Shown: positions 50,650 through 62,141, counted from the first letter of the stretch. The stretch: 64,000 bases of DNA from Nepenthes gracilis (GCA_033239525.1 BSYO01000033.1:2657501-2721500); one strand, 5' to 3'. The notes: a model not told the origin generated them from the sequence alone. Program-made: numbers and translations.

Positions 50650-51555
50650 TAATCTATTTATTTTTATATGAATTTTATAATATGAATAAATTGATAAAAT
50701 ATTGCTAAAAGAATTGAAGGGTGGCTAGAAAACAAAGCTAAAAAAAAATGAAGGCAGCATATGCAAAGATCATTAGGCAGGCTCACGCATTCGGAAATCA
50801 TCAGTAATTGCCAAGAAGGAAAAGTGACAAACGAGGTAATTAATTATAAGTCAATTGGAACCAGAGGGCAAATGCATTAACAAGCTAGTCCACTGAATTT
50901 TTGGGTGGGTTATAAGTAGGAGGTGATTGGATATTAAAACATTAAAATCCAATTAATTTTTTTATTGACCCATAGTCAAATCGAGTCTTAGAAATAGATG
51001 ACAAATGCAAAAGAAGATAAAATAGATTGTAAATTGACCTTACTGCAAAAAATCTTCAATTCACCCCTTGGAGGAACTTATGCTGAATATATGTGCATCA
51101 TTGCCTCTAGTTTGGTTCTTGTTTATGTGTGGTGATCAGTCTTAGGATGGATTATTCCCTTATGAGTCCATATCCTTTTGTACATACATTCTTTTGTCCA
51201 TGTTAAATCGCATCTGATATATGTCTGATAAACGTATATGTCACCTTAGATAGAATGTTGAACCTAATGCAGGCATAAAGAGCACATGTGAGCAGGTGGA
51301 TAAAATGACTACAACTAATATGTACATGAAGGGTACATGTGAGCCAAAACAATTTCTCTCTTGGCTTTTGAACATCAATTTAGTCGTTCAAATGCCATAT
51401 GCGATCATAAATGTTTCGCTCTGTTTTATAGATAATAAATGTGAGTAATTTCAAAATACAGTTTAAGAACTAATTTGAGAGAAAAGGGAAAAGAGAATGA
51501 TTAGATTTTGCTAATTAATGAGCTTCTAATCATGTTCCAATCTCTATCATTTAGG
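50650..51555. other. Spacer between retroelements
   Basis: I see nothing coding here. Confidence 0.4.
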
Positions 51556-51560
51556 ATCTA

Positions 51561-51835
51561 TGTAGTACCAAGCCATATACACAACAAACCAAACAGTCCC
51601 GTTGACTCGACCTAAACAACCCGAACGACCCGACCTATAAAATGGAAAGTCCGCCCACACAAGATCATTAACGCAGCATGAATGCGGCGACATGTGTTAT
51701 TTCCAAAGCATGGAAAGATTTTTCCTTGTCCCAAAGTTTCCCAGTTAGCCGCTGGCAATTGATGACAAATTTATAAACTCCAGCTCCGCTTTTCCTAGAT
51801 CCCCCATCACACTACGTCACCTACCCACACGAGCT
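51561..51835 (+). repeat. Left LTR of the Gypsy element, internally deleted
   Basis: It aligns with the right LTR from its first base to about ACAAATTTATAAACTCC. It then jumps to GATCCCCCATCACACTACGT, which matches the right LTR's later AATCCCCCCTACGACTACAT. About 150-200 bases are therefore missing here. A primer-binding site was not recognised. Confidence 0.65.
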
Positions 51836-51889
51836 TCACCACCCTTGTCCCGATAAAAAGAGCACCACAAGTAACTCCTACCACGAACA

Positions 51890-52510
51890 AACCATTTTTA
51901 TAGAATCGTTAGCTCGAGCCTTCAAACACGCTATCAAAAGTATCCGAGTGGATATTCCTAACTTTGATGGTAAGCTTGATCCCAAAACTTATGGAGATTA
52001 AATTGCCACTATTAAAGCTTTCTTCGACTCAAAGGAAATGCCAAAGACTAAAAGGTTAGATTTAGTGGCCCAGTATCGACAACCAATCAGTGGCCTGGTA
52101 CCTAAGCGATCTAAAGTCTGCTATCCAAGAGGAACTTGCTTTACACTACTTGTCATATTTGAAGGAAACCTTCCAAACAGCTCTGAAGGCCAAGGGAATT
52201 GTGAAGTCCTGAAGGATCAAGATATTCTCCAACTCTGAAATCGGAAAATCCAACGCCCTGCTCTAGAAATCCAATCTGACCAGAAAGGGAAAGGAACAAG
52301 CAGGGTATGACAACCGGAGGGATGAATGCTTTCATTGTGGAAGAATCGGGCACCGCTCTTACAATTGTTTGCAAAAGGGCAACGAGGTCCGCGCCCAACT
52401 GGTCAATGAAGTACCTGAACCAATCATCAAGCTGACCGACAAAGACCACAATGATCCGGAGGAGATCTACGAACCAGACGAAGAGGTTCGAGTTCTGGTG
52501 GTTTGACAAG
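51890..52510 (+). pseudogene. Gypsy gag with CCHC zinc knuckle
   Basis: The relic begins IRVDIPNFDGKLDPKTYGD, then a stop and TIKAFFDSKEMPK, the familiar gag entry (IPxFDGxxDPxxYxDW). At 52327-52368 it reads CFHCGRIGHRSYNC, an intact Cx2Cx4Hx4C nucleic-acid-binding knuckle. An acidic tail follows (NDPEEIYEPDEEVRVLVV, stop at 52504). Several stops and shifts lie between. Confidence 0.85.
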
Positions 52511-52569
52511 TCTTAACCTCCCCTCTAACGGGCAATGACAACAACTAGCTACAAAACAATATTTTCCAT

Positions 52570-53215
52570 ACTTATAGAATAACACACAGGAAACGATACT
52601 TGATTGTTATCAATTCCGACAACTACATTAACTTGGTCTCTAAGAAATCGGTCACAAAACTAAATTTACCCGATGAGAATCACCCAAAGCACTATCGGGT
52701 GTCACGGTTTAAGAGAGGCGGAGAAATTGCTATTGACAGCAAAGCACTGTCCAATTTTCTATCTGAAAATGTGAGGACACGGTCCAATTAAATATTACCC
52801 CAATGGATGCTTCTCACATCCACTTGGACCAGCCATGGCAAAATGACCGCCGAGTACAACATAATGGATACAACAACACCTATACGTTAACCTTCCAAGG
52901 GATGAGGTTTCTTCTTCGTCCAGTTAAAGATGCCCTATTGTCAATAAAAGGGACTACTAAAATTTTTTTATCTGAGAGAATTTAAGGGGCTCTGTCAAGA
53001 GAGCGCCCCAATTAACACCCAAGTCGATGCACAGTTGATCAAGAAGAATCCGTTATTATTCCTAAACAAATAATCCGGTTGCTCCACAAATTCTCTAATG
53101 TTGCACCTAATGAATTGCCCCCAAACCACCTACTCAAGATGAAAATTCAACACCAAATTGACCTTGTGCGCATGAACATGAAGAATTACACAAGTGATTA
53201 GCTTTTTCGGAAAAG
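52570..53215 (+). pseudogene. Gypsy protease and pol linker
   Basis: Frames 52600-52791 and 52803-52985 give VINSDNYINLVSKKSVTKLN, then PKHYRVSRFKRGGEIAIDSK and MDASHIHLDQPWQNDRRVQH plus NGYNNTYTLTFQG. This corresponds to the retropepsin region (IIDGGSCxNVxS; PMxAxHxLLGRPWQxDR). The active-site D(S/G)G now reads NSDN, so it is dead. After 53040 comes IPKQIIRLLHKFSNVAPNEL, PPNHLLKMKIQHQIDL, the linker before reverse transcriptase, until the LTR at 53222 cuts in. Confidence 0.85.
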
Positions 53216-53221
53216 CGCAAG

Positions 53222-55195
53222 TGTAATGCCCAATATTTTTTAATTTATAAATTACGACATCATTATTATATGCATTTAGTTAACTTAGAAAATAATTATA
53301 CAATAAAAAATTGATAAAAAAATCAGATTAAGTGGATTCAGGCCTAGCACCTAATGGGCACCTGTCTCCATGCACGTGCGTGTTTGAGGCAGTAAGGGTA
53401 CGCTTCATAGATGACTAAGGGGTACTCAAACACGTTTGTGGCAGAATGGTTCATGCTTGAGGTGCACTTATGTGCGCATTTGTGCACAGATAAGGCAAAA
53501 TATTGGTGTCTGAATTGTGCCTGATATAATACTAATATGCGCCCGTGTTGAGCTGTCACACATGATGCGTGCCTATCTTGTACTCGTGTGCCGATTGTAG
53601 TATATAAGGCCTTGAGTGCTGTTGTCAATCATTTTCACGCATGAGAGAGAGGGAAGAGAAGATGAGAAAAAGACGAAGACAGAGAGATAAGGAATGAGAT
53701 TCTAGAGTTTTATTGAGTTAGATCTATTAGATTAATGGTTAAAAGGAAGTATTTCTAAACTCATTCTTTGGTCCATTTCATATATCCTTTGATTTTGTTT
53801 AAATTTCATATTTTTACTGTACATACATATCCCCATTCACCCCCTTATTTTTAATATTGTTAGGTACATGTGTTTTGTTTTAGAGTTTTGTCTTATTTTA
53901 AACATTTTAGAGTTTTGTTTAGTTTTACCAAAAATTTGAAGATTTTGTTCATTTTCATAGAATAAGTAAATATTTTAAGATATTATGTTCATATATCAAA
54001 ATATTTATGAAGAAAAGTCATGAAACTTATACATTTAGTATTAAATGTCAATATTCCAAGCATGTGCTTGAACATGATTCAATTTTGATTTAATATAAGT
54101 TTGTACTTTTTCTTAGGGTGAAAAGTTTGTATTTGTATTTTTTCAGCAGAGTAAAAATGTTTTGAATATTTGGTATAAAGTCCACCATTTTTTGCTTTTT
54201 GTTAACAACCCTTGTAAGGAATTAACAAAACTATATATTGGGATATCCTAATATATTAGGCACACATAAGGATGCACTATCATCTACGAATAATAAAATA
54301 AAGTGACGTTTAACCCCGTTTATAAAATTTAATTTGTAGATGACCTGCTTATGAGTCTGAATAATAGTCTTTTCGCCTAAGAATATCAAACTATGTATAA
54401 CTTTTCCTTAAAGTTTGCATTTGGCTCCTTGAATCTCAGATTTCGTATGATTTGGATTTTTAGGATTTTGCCCAAAATCATATGTTATGTTTCGACATGT
54501 TTGACTTTTGAGATTTGCATATTTTAACACAATACTTGGATTTTTCGAACTTTAGACATTGGAGAATTTGGAATTATCTAATTTGGACATTTGCATGATT
54601 TTGTACAATTTGCATTCTTGACATTCATATGTGTTAGGAACTTTGTATACGAAGTCGTGGTTTGGATTGTATATTTGGAACAATTAATATATTAACTTTG
54701 CATGTGTTTTATAATTTTCTATTCGTTTATTTGTTTTATGGATATATATTTGTATATTGGATATATATACATAATATATATACATATACACTTGCTGAGC
54801 TTTACACTCAAGTTTTATGAATATTTTTTTAATCCTTCTAGATTAGCGGGCCATGGATACTTACATGATTTAGGCGGTGGATACTTGAGGATTTCATTTA
54901 ATTATACTTGCATTTGAATTTGTATTTTGACGATGTTTGAGATTATTGTATATTTCGATTGTTGCGGATTATATAATTGGGGAATTCTATATTGGATGAA
55001 ATTTGGTATAGATTAATATTGTGATAACTTAGATATTTGTTAGATATTTTCCCTTACAAATAGTTTTGGGTTGAACAGGGTTTATTATTATTGTTGGAGG
55101 TTAAACATGGTTTAGTTTGGCCTGGTTCTATATCCGTTGTCGGCTTTATAGTTATCATACTATTTTGGTTTTGGGTATGTTAAGAATGACCTAGT
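53222..55195 (+). mobile_element. Family-A LTR, copy A1, inside the Gypsy pol gene
   Basis: It starts TGTAATGCCCAATATTTTTT exactly where the host reading breaks. Its first 110 bases align with the minus-strand starts of A2 and A3. It has a U3 with TTGAGGTGCAC modules (53400-53500), a TATA-like GTAGTATATAAGGCC (53599), a purine-rich GAGAGAGAGGGAAGAGAAG and a long T-rich U5. Host pol resumes by about 55230. The exact end is unclear and the flanking GCAAG is not cleanly repeated. Confidence 0.7.
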
Positions 55196-55229
55196 GTGGG
55201 ATATTTGGGTAATTCAGATTTCTTTATTA

Positions 55230-55720
55230 TTATTTGTTACCTCCTCGTGCCAGTATCATAATACCCTACACCGTCTGAACCTTGTTAACCCCCAAAAAGA
55301 TGGCACTTGCCGAATATGCATTGATAGTTGGGCTATAAGCAAGATTACAATCAAGTATCAAGTTCCCCATTCGAGACTCAACAACGTGCTTGATATGATG
55401 CACGATGCTCAAGTTTTTTCTAATATCAACTTAGAAGTGAATACAACCAAATTCGGATCTAACCCTTCGACAACTGGAAGACCGCTTTGAAGATGCAAGA
55501 AGGTTTATATAGATGGCTCGGGATGTCATTTGGGCTAAGTGATGCCCGAAGCACTTTCATACATTGCTGAAACCCTTCATAGTAAAATTTATGGTGGTAT
55601 TTTTCGATGACATCCTCATATTTAACATCAACATCAGGCTATATCTTGAGCATGTGCGACAAATTCTGCAAGGTGTACAGCAAAGAATATTATTCATGAA
55701 CACTAGAAACACACCTTCAA
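55230..55720 (+). pseudogene. Gypsy reverse transcriptase
   Basis: The translation gives TLLTPKKDG, then DGTCRICIDSWAISKITIKY and PHSRLNNVLDMMHDAQVFSN, matching DGTWRMCVDSRAINKITVKY...PRLDDMLD. It then runs in other frames to VVFFDDILIFN at about 55590-55620, the catalytic (Y/F)xDD motif, and LEHVRQILQ. Stops and frameshifts break the domain, although the DD pair survives. Confidence 0.88.
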
Positions 55721-56400
55721 GAAAGAATAGATTGTATTCTTAAGGTTTGTCATCACTTCTCATCACATCACCATGGATAAGGAAAAAGTTCAAGACATCC
55801 TTGAGTGGTTGACCCTTCACACTATCACTTAGGCAAGGAGTTTCTATGACCTGGACACATTCTACTAACGATTCATTTGGAATTTCAGATCTCTCATTGC
55901 TCCCGTTACCAATTGTATGAAGCATGAACAATTCTCATGGACTCCACAAGCCGAAGAAAGCTTCACCTTAGTTAAACAAAGGCTGACCGATGCCCCCATG
56001 TTAGCCCTTCCCAATTTCATAGAAGTATTCATGGTAGAATGCAACACTTCTTAAGTTAACATCGGTGCGATCCTAAGCCAGCGAGGTTGTCTGATATCTT
56101 TTTTTTAACGAGAAGTTGGATGAATCCAAGAAACGTAACTCAAGTTATGATGTTGAATTTTATGCAATAATTCAAGCTCTTCGGTTTTGGCAATATTACC
56201 TAATGCACCAAGAGTTCTTCCTCTTTTCCAACATGAGGCCCTCCATTTCCTGCACACTTGAACGAAACAGAACTCTCAGCATGCCAAGCAAGCTTCCTTC
56301 CTATAAGAATACCTCTTCGTCCTCCAACACAAACCAGATGCCTCTAACAAAGTGGCCAATGCCCTAAACAGAAAGGTTTGTCTCTCCCAGATTTTATCTT
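55721..56400 (+). pseudogene. Gypsy connection and RNase H domain
   Basis: It reads MDKEKVQDILEWLTLHTIT, stop, ARSFYDLDTFY, stop, RFIWNFRSLIAPVTNCMK, then FSWTPQAEESFTLVKQRLTD and APMLALPNFIEVFMVECNTS. Then comes INIGAILSQRG-like sequence, and KLDESKKRNSSYDVEFYAII with QALRFWQYYLMHQEFFLFSN. These are the standard Gypsy blocks. The closing HKPDASNKVANALNRK block is in a shifted frame near 56325-56370. Confidence 0.88.
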
Positions 56401-56689
56401 ACGAGGTAATAGGTTTTAATTCGCTCATTGAAAATATCATGCAAATTCATATTTCTCAAAGATTTCTTAGCATTGCCCACATGGCACTAAGGACCCAATT
56501 TGCCTAACAGACGGATTTCTATTCTATAAAAATCAAATGTGTATACCTAAGGGATCCTTGTGATTTCATCTTATTTTCAAGTTGCAAGGTAGAAGCCTCG
56601 GCGGGTACTTCAATCAACACAAAACACTCACTTTGGTTTAAGAAAAATACTTTTGGCAAAAACTTAAACATAATTTCAAGCAATTTGTG

Positions 56690-56962
56690 ATACAACATGT
56701 CACCTGCTATCATGCTAAGGGTGGACGATTAAATCAAGGATTATATCTACATCTCCCTATTTTGAGCAAGCTGTGAGAAGACATTAGCATCGACTTTGTC
56801 ATCTTTCAAGAACTCACCATGGCTATGATTCTATCTTTGTCGTTCTAGATCATTTCTTAAAGATGGCCGACTTTATTCCATGCAAAATAACCACAAATAC
56901 TTCCAGCATTGCACAAACTCTTCTTTTGAGACATTGTTAAGCCACGAGGCATCCCCCGTACC
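56690..56962 (+). pseudogene. Gypsy integrase, N-terminal part
   Basis: A CHxxxC-like zinc site relic (CHLLSC) is followed by [20 protein letters not shown] and IPCKITTNTSSIAQTLL, matching [23 protein letters not shown]. The frame breaks at the family-A LTR (TSD ATAAC at 56963). The remainder of the domain resumes at 59570. Confidence 0.82.
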
Positions 56963-56967
56963 ATAAC

Positions 56968-59564
56968 TATCATATTTCTAGTACGAACACGTAATAAATA
57001 TTAATAAATAAAACCCAAATAAGAGTTATAATCTACAAATAATTAAATCTAGATAACCCAAATACTAATCAGACACACCAAACCAAAAGACCAGAAAACA
57101 AAATGACCATAAATCATAGTAAACACAAGACCTAACCAAACTAACTTTATGTATTACACAAAATTTGTAATACATATACGAAAGCAAATAATACAAATTA
57201 TACGAAATCATCAAAATGTCCAAATTATATGTTTTCCAAAGGCTCAAATGTCCCAAATCCAATAATTTTTAATATCTTATCAAAACCTGCAATTCTTGAT
57301 ACCAAATATTTCAAAATATCAAATACAATACAAGTAAAATTCTAAAAATCCAAATGATGCTAAAACTGATAACTTGAAAAAGGACTTTTTGTCCTAAAGT
57401 ATACAATCAAATTTCAACTCCGATAAATATAGCGAAAGTAGTAAAAATTAAATATCCAATACACGTAAAGAATATTTAATTCTAGATGCTAATGAGATAA
57501 GGACGAGCATGCAAAATATAACAGAACATAAGCAATAATAAAAAGACACGATTTTTGGTGACGAAGGGAAAACTCGACACCCACGGTAATCGAGAAAAAT
57601 CCTCCGAGCTTTAACGGCCAGAGAAGCAATGCACTATGAAAATTAACTTACAGACTGGGTAGTAACGACGCGCTAACCTAGCCGACTTACTCCCGTCTCG
57701 TGATCCCTACTAAGGAATTCCTTAGATTTGCTCGCGGCAACGGAACCGGACACCTTTCGATCTTCACGTCAATCTTCCCTCTTGAGCCACTTGAATTGTC
57801 GAACACGATCGGATCTCCTTCTTCAACGCACCGACGTCTCCAACGAAGGTAGAAGGAAGTGTTTAAATGGTTAAGAGAAAGTGAATAGAAAACTTTTTAG
57901 AATATCAAGCTCAATCTCGTAGCTTTTTGGTTTTCTCAAGAAAAGCAATATCAATAAAGCATGAACAACGTTCTTATCAAGGGGGGCACAAAAGTAATCT
58001 GTCAAGAGTCCTAGGATTCCAAAAACATAAGCCAAGTATTTATAGAGGGCTCAAAATTTACATTTAAAAACTTGCGTTGCACTCGGCACTGAGAGCTTGA
58101 CACGCGGCCAGCGCCTGCAGTTTCGGGCGCATGCGCTCGAGCTCGGTTTCGGCGCGTGAGAAACCCTATTGCGATTCGAGCTCGGGGCGGCGCACAGCGA
58201 GCGGGGTCCATTCTGTTTTTTAAGGTCGAGCGGGTAGCGAGCGCACGGAGGCGCGGAGGCTTCGGACGGGCTCGAGCGACTAGAGAGCACACGGCAGGCG
58301 CGGAATCCCTGGAAGTCGGAACGGACAGCAACGGATGAATTTTGATACTGTAACGCGATAACCCATAACCCGACATCAATACAATAATACATATGGTCAT
58401 GGAATATGCCAATTAGACAAATGTCTCTAACATAACTAATAACCAAAATGTAAACTTTGAGGAAGGGTCACACATATCGTCGGTAATATTATAATAAAAT
58501 ATTACTATTTAGACTTATATGCGTACCATCTATAAATTACTCCCTATAGAAGGGGCCAAAAGCCACATTAGTTTTACTATCCGTAGATAATCGATATAAT
58601 TTTTAAGTGTGCCTAATATATTAAGTCGTTCAAATATATAATTTTGTCGATTCTTTATAATTGTTCTCAAAGAAAATAATAAATGGGGGACTCTAAAACA
58701 AAACACAAAACTTTTTCTCTCTAAAAGAAAAGTAAAAATATAAAATTTTTACCATATAGAAAAATATAAATCTCATATCAAATCAAAATAGAATCATAAC
58801 CAAACACTTACATAGACTACTATATGCAAGGTCAAATGTATACGTTTCATGACTTTTTTTTTACAAATATTTTCACATATAAGTATGATATCTCAAAGTA
58901 TTTACTTATTCTGTAAAAAAAAAACAAACAAATCCTTTAAACCTTTAATAAAACCGAACAAAAATTTAAAATTTTCTATGAAAAATACATGCACACAACA
59001 ATATTTAAAATAAAAAATAAAATGTGACATGCATGTATATGAAAACAAGAAATATAAACAAAATCAAAGAATATATGAAATAGAGTAACAAATAGATTTA
59101 AAATAATTATCTTAGACCTCTGATATAGTAAATTGGACTCCAAAAATCTCCGAAATCTCCATCTTTCTCTTTCTTTTTCCTCTTATTCTTCCTCTTCCTT
59201 CTCTCTCTCTTTTTCTCTCCTCTTCCCCATGAAATGGCCAATACAATGTGCAAGCGGCTTTAAATATCCAAATCAGCATACAAGCATCAAAGAGGTGCGC
59301 ATCAAGTGCCACTCAAAACCCTTAGACGTACACGAGTGCCAACTCGGGTGCCCCTACACTGCACAAACTGCACATGGCTACTACCTTAAACATGCACGAG
59401 TGTGGAGACAAACACTTATCAGACGTCGAGTCTGATTCCATATAATTTAATCTTTTTAAAAATTTTTATTATACAATTATTTTTTAAATTAATCAAATAC
59501 ACGTCTATATATATATATATTAATAACGTCATAAATTATAAATGAAAAAATATCAGGTATCACA
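56968..59564 (-). mobile_element. Family-A LTR, copy A2, TSD ATAAC, itself interrupted
   Basis: ATAAC stands at 56963-56967 and 59565-59569. The minus-strand start is TGTGATACCTGATATTTTTT, aligning with A1. The other tip reads TATCATATTTC on the plus strand (TG decayed to TA). The CT-rich tract (59155-59225) and U3 modules (CGCATCAAGTGCC, CTCGGGTGCCCC; 59295-59360) match A3 and A4. Family-B copy B2 interrupts it at about 57390-58375, so the LTR proper is about 1.6 kb. Confidence 0.85.
57390..58375 (-). mobile_element. Family-B LTR, copy B2, GC-rich U3
   Basis: 57420-57800 aligns with B1 31400-31760 (CCAATACACGTAAAGAATAT against CAATACATATAAAGAATATT, then GACGAAGGGAAAACTCG and CTTGAATTGTCGAACAC). 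The upper tip ATAACCCGACA (58375) corresponds to B1 ATAACCCAACA. A TATA-like GTATTTATAGAGG lies near 58036. U3 at 58080-58330 is strikingly CpG-rich with repeated CTCGAGC. The open frames at 58011-58446 and 58156-58338 are composition artefacts. Confidence 0.75.
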
Positions 59565-59569
59565 ATAAC

Positions 59570-60420
59570 ATCCAACCGAAACACCTGCTTCATGGGGCAT
59601 TTTTGGCGAACATTATGGGGATTTTTGAGAACCAAATTGTAATTCTCCAGCATTTACCATTTGCAAACAAATAGTCAAACCGAAGTTGTAAACCGCTCTC
59701 TCAATAACTTACTTCGCAGCCTATCCGACGAACATTTGCAAAGTTGGGATGCTATCATCCTTCAAGCCAAATTCACTTACAATTTATCCCAAAATCAGTC
59801 TAATCAAATTTCTCCTTTTGAGATAAACTATGGGAGTAACCTAGCCCACACCCTCGACTAAACACCATTCCCCATTAAGGGACGCATCAACAAGGATGCC
59901 AAGGAAATGACCTCCCACATCCAAGAGATTTATGAGCAAATCAAGAAACACTTAGAGGAGACTAGAACCAAATAAAAAGGGTCGGTTGACCTACACCGTT
60001 TGCATGATAAATTCAATGAAGGTAATCAAGTTACAATGTACTTTGAAAAGAGCATTTTTCAACAAAAAGTTACAATAAACTCAATGACCAAAAAATTAGG
60101 CCATATCAGTAATCAAGAAAGTTGGGCTCAATGCTTATCAAATTAATCTTCCTAAAGATCTTAGAATCAACCTCACTTTTAACATTTCATATATATACCC
60201 CTTCTATGAGTCTGCCAATTAGCCATCATCACCGCCCATACCCATTCCAGTTGTCAACTGGTTCAAAATTATTGATTCTCGACCTATTACCACCCACGGA
60301 TGAACTTATACTTTACACCTTATACATTAGCTTGGAAAATCCTTAGCGAAAGATGTTTGAGTAAAAGACTAGGAATTTGAAAAACTGCGAGCTGCAAAAC
60401 CATAGGGCAACAGTTTCAAA
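59570..60420 (+). pseudogene. Gypsy integrase, C-terminal part and pol tail
   Basis: The relic reads TSWGIFGEHYGDF-like remains, then QTNSQTEVVNRSLNNLLRSL and SWDAIILQAKFTYNLSQNQS plus SPFEINYGSNL, matching HPQTDGQTEVVNR...SWdxxLxxAEFAYNxSxNxSTGxSPFExxYG. Downstream are LHDKFNEGNQVTMYFEKSIF, KKLGHIS, VGLNAYQINLPKDLRIN and LTFNISYIYPFYES in shifting frames. This is the GPY/F-like tail (GPYKIxxKxxxNAYxxxLPxxxxIxxxFNxxDL). The glutamate of QTEVVNR is kept. Confidence 0.88.
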
Positions 60421-60457
60421 CAAGACTTAAGGACAAGTTTTTTAAAGAGAGGGAGTA

Positions 60458-60870
60458 TGACATAGTACTAAGCCATACACACGACAAACCAAACAACGTG
60501 GATAACTCAAACCTGAAACTAAAATGTCCACCCACACAAGATCATTAATGTAGCATGCATGAGACAGCTTGTTTTATTTCCAAAGCATGGGCAAATTTCT
60601 CCTTGTCCCAAAGCTACGGTGACCTGTGTTATTTCCAAAACATAGGCAAATTTCTCCCTGTCTCAGAGCTATCAACTTTAATATTTTACCTATATTTAAA
60701 GAGTCCTATAATCTTAGTTTTACTCAGGTTGAATTGCAATCCAATTTAAGTGAGTTTATCTCCTTAAAGTATATTTAATCCTCTAAATTAGTTGAATGAA
60801 TTTCAATTAATTAGGATTATGCGTTCCTAGTTTGATCAAATATAACCCCTTCAGTTGAATCCCCCCTACG
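60458..60870 (+). repeat. Right LTR of the Gypsy element
   Basis: It begins right after a purine-rich tract (AAAGAGAGGGAGTA, 60444-60457), the expected polypurine tract. It contains a roughly 55-bp tandem duplication: TTATTTCCAAAGCATGGGCA at about 60572 and TTATTTCCAAAACATAGGCA at about 60630. The end is not marked by a clear TSD and is set near the AATCCCCCCTACGACTACAT block. Confidence 0.65.
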
Positions 60871-60899
60871 ACTACATCACTTATTGTTCATTACTCTGT

Positions 60900-61890
60900 T
60901 TGCCTACATTTGCAGTGAACCTAATGGTGGTTTTGGTGGGATTGTTGTAACTTAACTCAAATATAACAAAGATATTTCAAATATTAAATTCTACAATTTT
61001 TCTCTTCATTCTCAAAAGAGGTATCTACGTTAAATTTATGTATTTATATTATTGCATGATTTTTACTTATGAATATATATTATCATCTCGCCTCTTTCTG
61101 AATTCAAGTAAATGGTTTGGTAATCAATTATTGTAGAGATTTTTTCCTCAACATTGTGTGACAAGGTTTGGATGGATTAATCCTAATAAAAATCTAAATT
61201 CTTGATTAGTTTAAAATTTTATAGGATATAATTGAGATATATGGTCCTCGTAAGCTAACAATATTAAAATTTTAGGCAAGATTAAATTTCCGAGCAAAGC
61301 ATGACCAAAAAACAAAATGAATGACCTGGGCCAAAATTTTAATTCCTCTTGGAAATATGAGGAGAGGCTTCTCAGTGCAGTCAATTTCAAACATCTTATT
61401 GGCCATGGTAAAGAACAAAACGGAGATTTTAATGTTAAAATGTTTTTTTCTCTGTCCATAGACAATTAATTTCTTGTGACGTGTTCATAGATCCTTCCCC
61501 TTGGAAGGGGCCCAAAAACTTTAAAAAAAGTTGTAACCTCTTATTTTATGTCCTCCTATCACATATATATATATCCTTTCTTGGTACAGTACGATAACAT
61601 GATGTCTCACTTATCCACGTAGACTAACAAATTCACGTGAAACAAATGTGTCGATAGTGATACAGTACTCAAAGATACTCAAAAAATGACTAAAGAGCTT
61701 GCTGCGGACATTTCATAAACCCCTTTTTTACATCTAATTTCTAATACATGATACCAGTTAACCTACATTGTTGTCATATTAGAGACTAAAGCAAGCAGCG
61801 TGACAACCTGTCTTTTTCACACGAACTTTACTCTATAGGCCTTCTTTAGTAGCAGAAAAGGCTAGCCTCATTGGCTCTTCTTCTAGGGTA
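60900..61890. other. Spacer without recognised gene
   Basis: The minus open frame at 61211-61465 (84 codons) has ordinary composition but no family I know. Otherwise this is AT-rich spacer. Confidence 0.35.
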
Positions 61891-61896
61891 GCAGGG

Positions 61897-62141
61897 ACCT
61901 GCAACACATCTTCCAGCCATTGGATCAATTATGATCCAATGGCTAATATTTAATATAATAAAATACATTTATTTAAATTTGTTTTAAAAATGTTAAAAAT
62001 ATCTAAATATTGATATGATAAAAAATAAAAATATATATACTATTTTAATATTTTTTTAATATATTTAATATTGAATTCACCCGTTGCATCTCAATTCAAC
62101 GGGTAAAAGAGCGTTGCAAGGGCTGTAGTGCCCAGGTGCAT
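61897..62141. mobile_element. Second hairpin-bearing MITE-like element
   Basis: A perfect 13-bp stem (AGCCATTGGATCA, 61915-61927, with TGATCCAATGGCT, 61932-61944; loop ATTA) and a second hairpin (ACCCGTTG, 62079-62086, with CAACGGGT, 62097-62104) flank an AT-only core. Outer ACCTGCAACAC and the complement of GGGCTGTAGTGCCCAGGT form weak inverted ends. The architecture is the same as at 18941-19137. Confidence 0.5.

Larger units (their letters stand above)
51561..60900 (+). mobile_element. Degenerate Ty3/Gypsy retrotransposon with nested LTRs
   Basis: The left LTR starts TGTAGTACCAAGCCATA (51561) and the right LTR starts TGACATAGTACTAAGCCATA (60458). Both share ACAAACCAAACA, CCACACAAGATCATTAA and TATTTCCAAAGCATGG. 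Between them, in Gypsy order, are gag, protease, reverse transcriptase, RNase H and integrase. Removing the insertions at 53222-55195 and 56968-59569 leaves about 4.7 kb of original element. All frames carry stops. The MDASHIHLDQPWQNDRR-type protease tail suggests a chromovirus-like lineage, which is an inference. Confidence 0.85.

Noticed and set aside
51850..51900. A primer-binding site after the left Gypsy LTR
   Set aside because: Neither TGGTATCAGAGC nor TGGCGCC is present. The area is deleted or too degenerate.
58011..58446. Two overlapping minus frames of more than 130 codons and one plus frame
   Set aside because: They lie in the CpG-rich U3 of LTR B2. Low stop frequency there is explained by GC content, and the peptides are Arg/Ala/Pro/Ser-rich with no family.
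61211..61465. 84-codon minus frame as a possible gene relic
   Set aside because: No motif, splice site or conserved pattern was recognised. It is compatible with a chance open frame.
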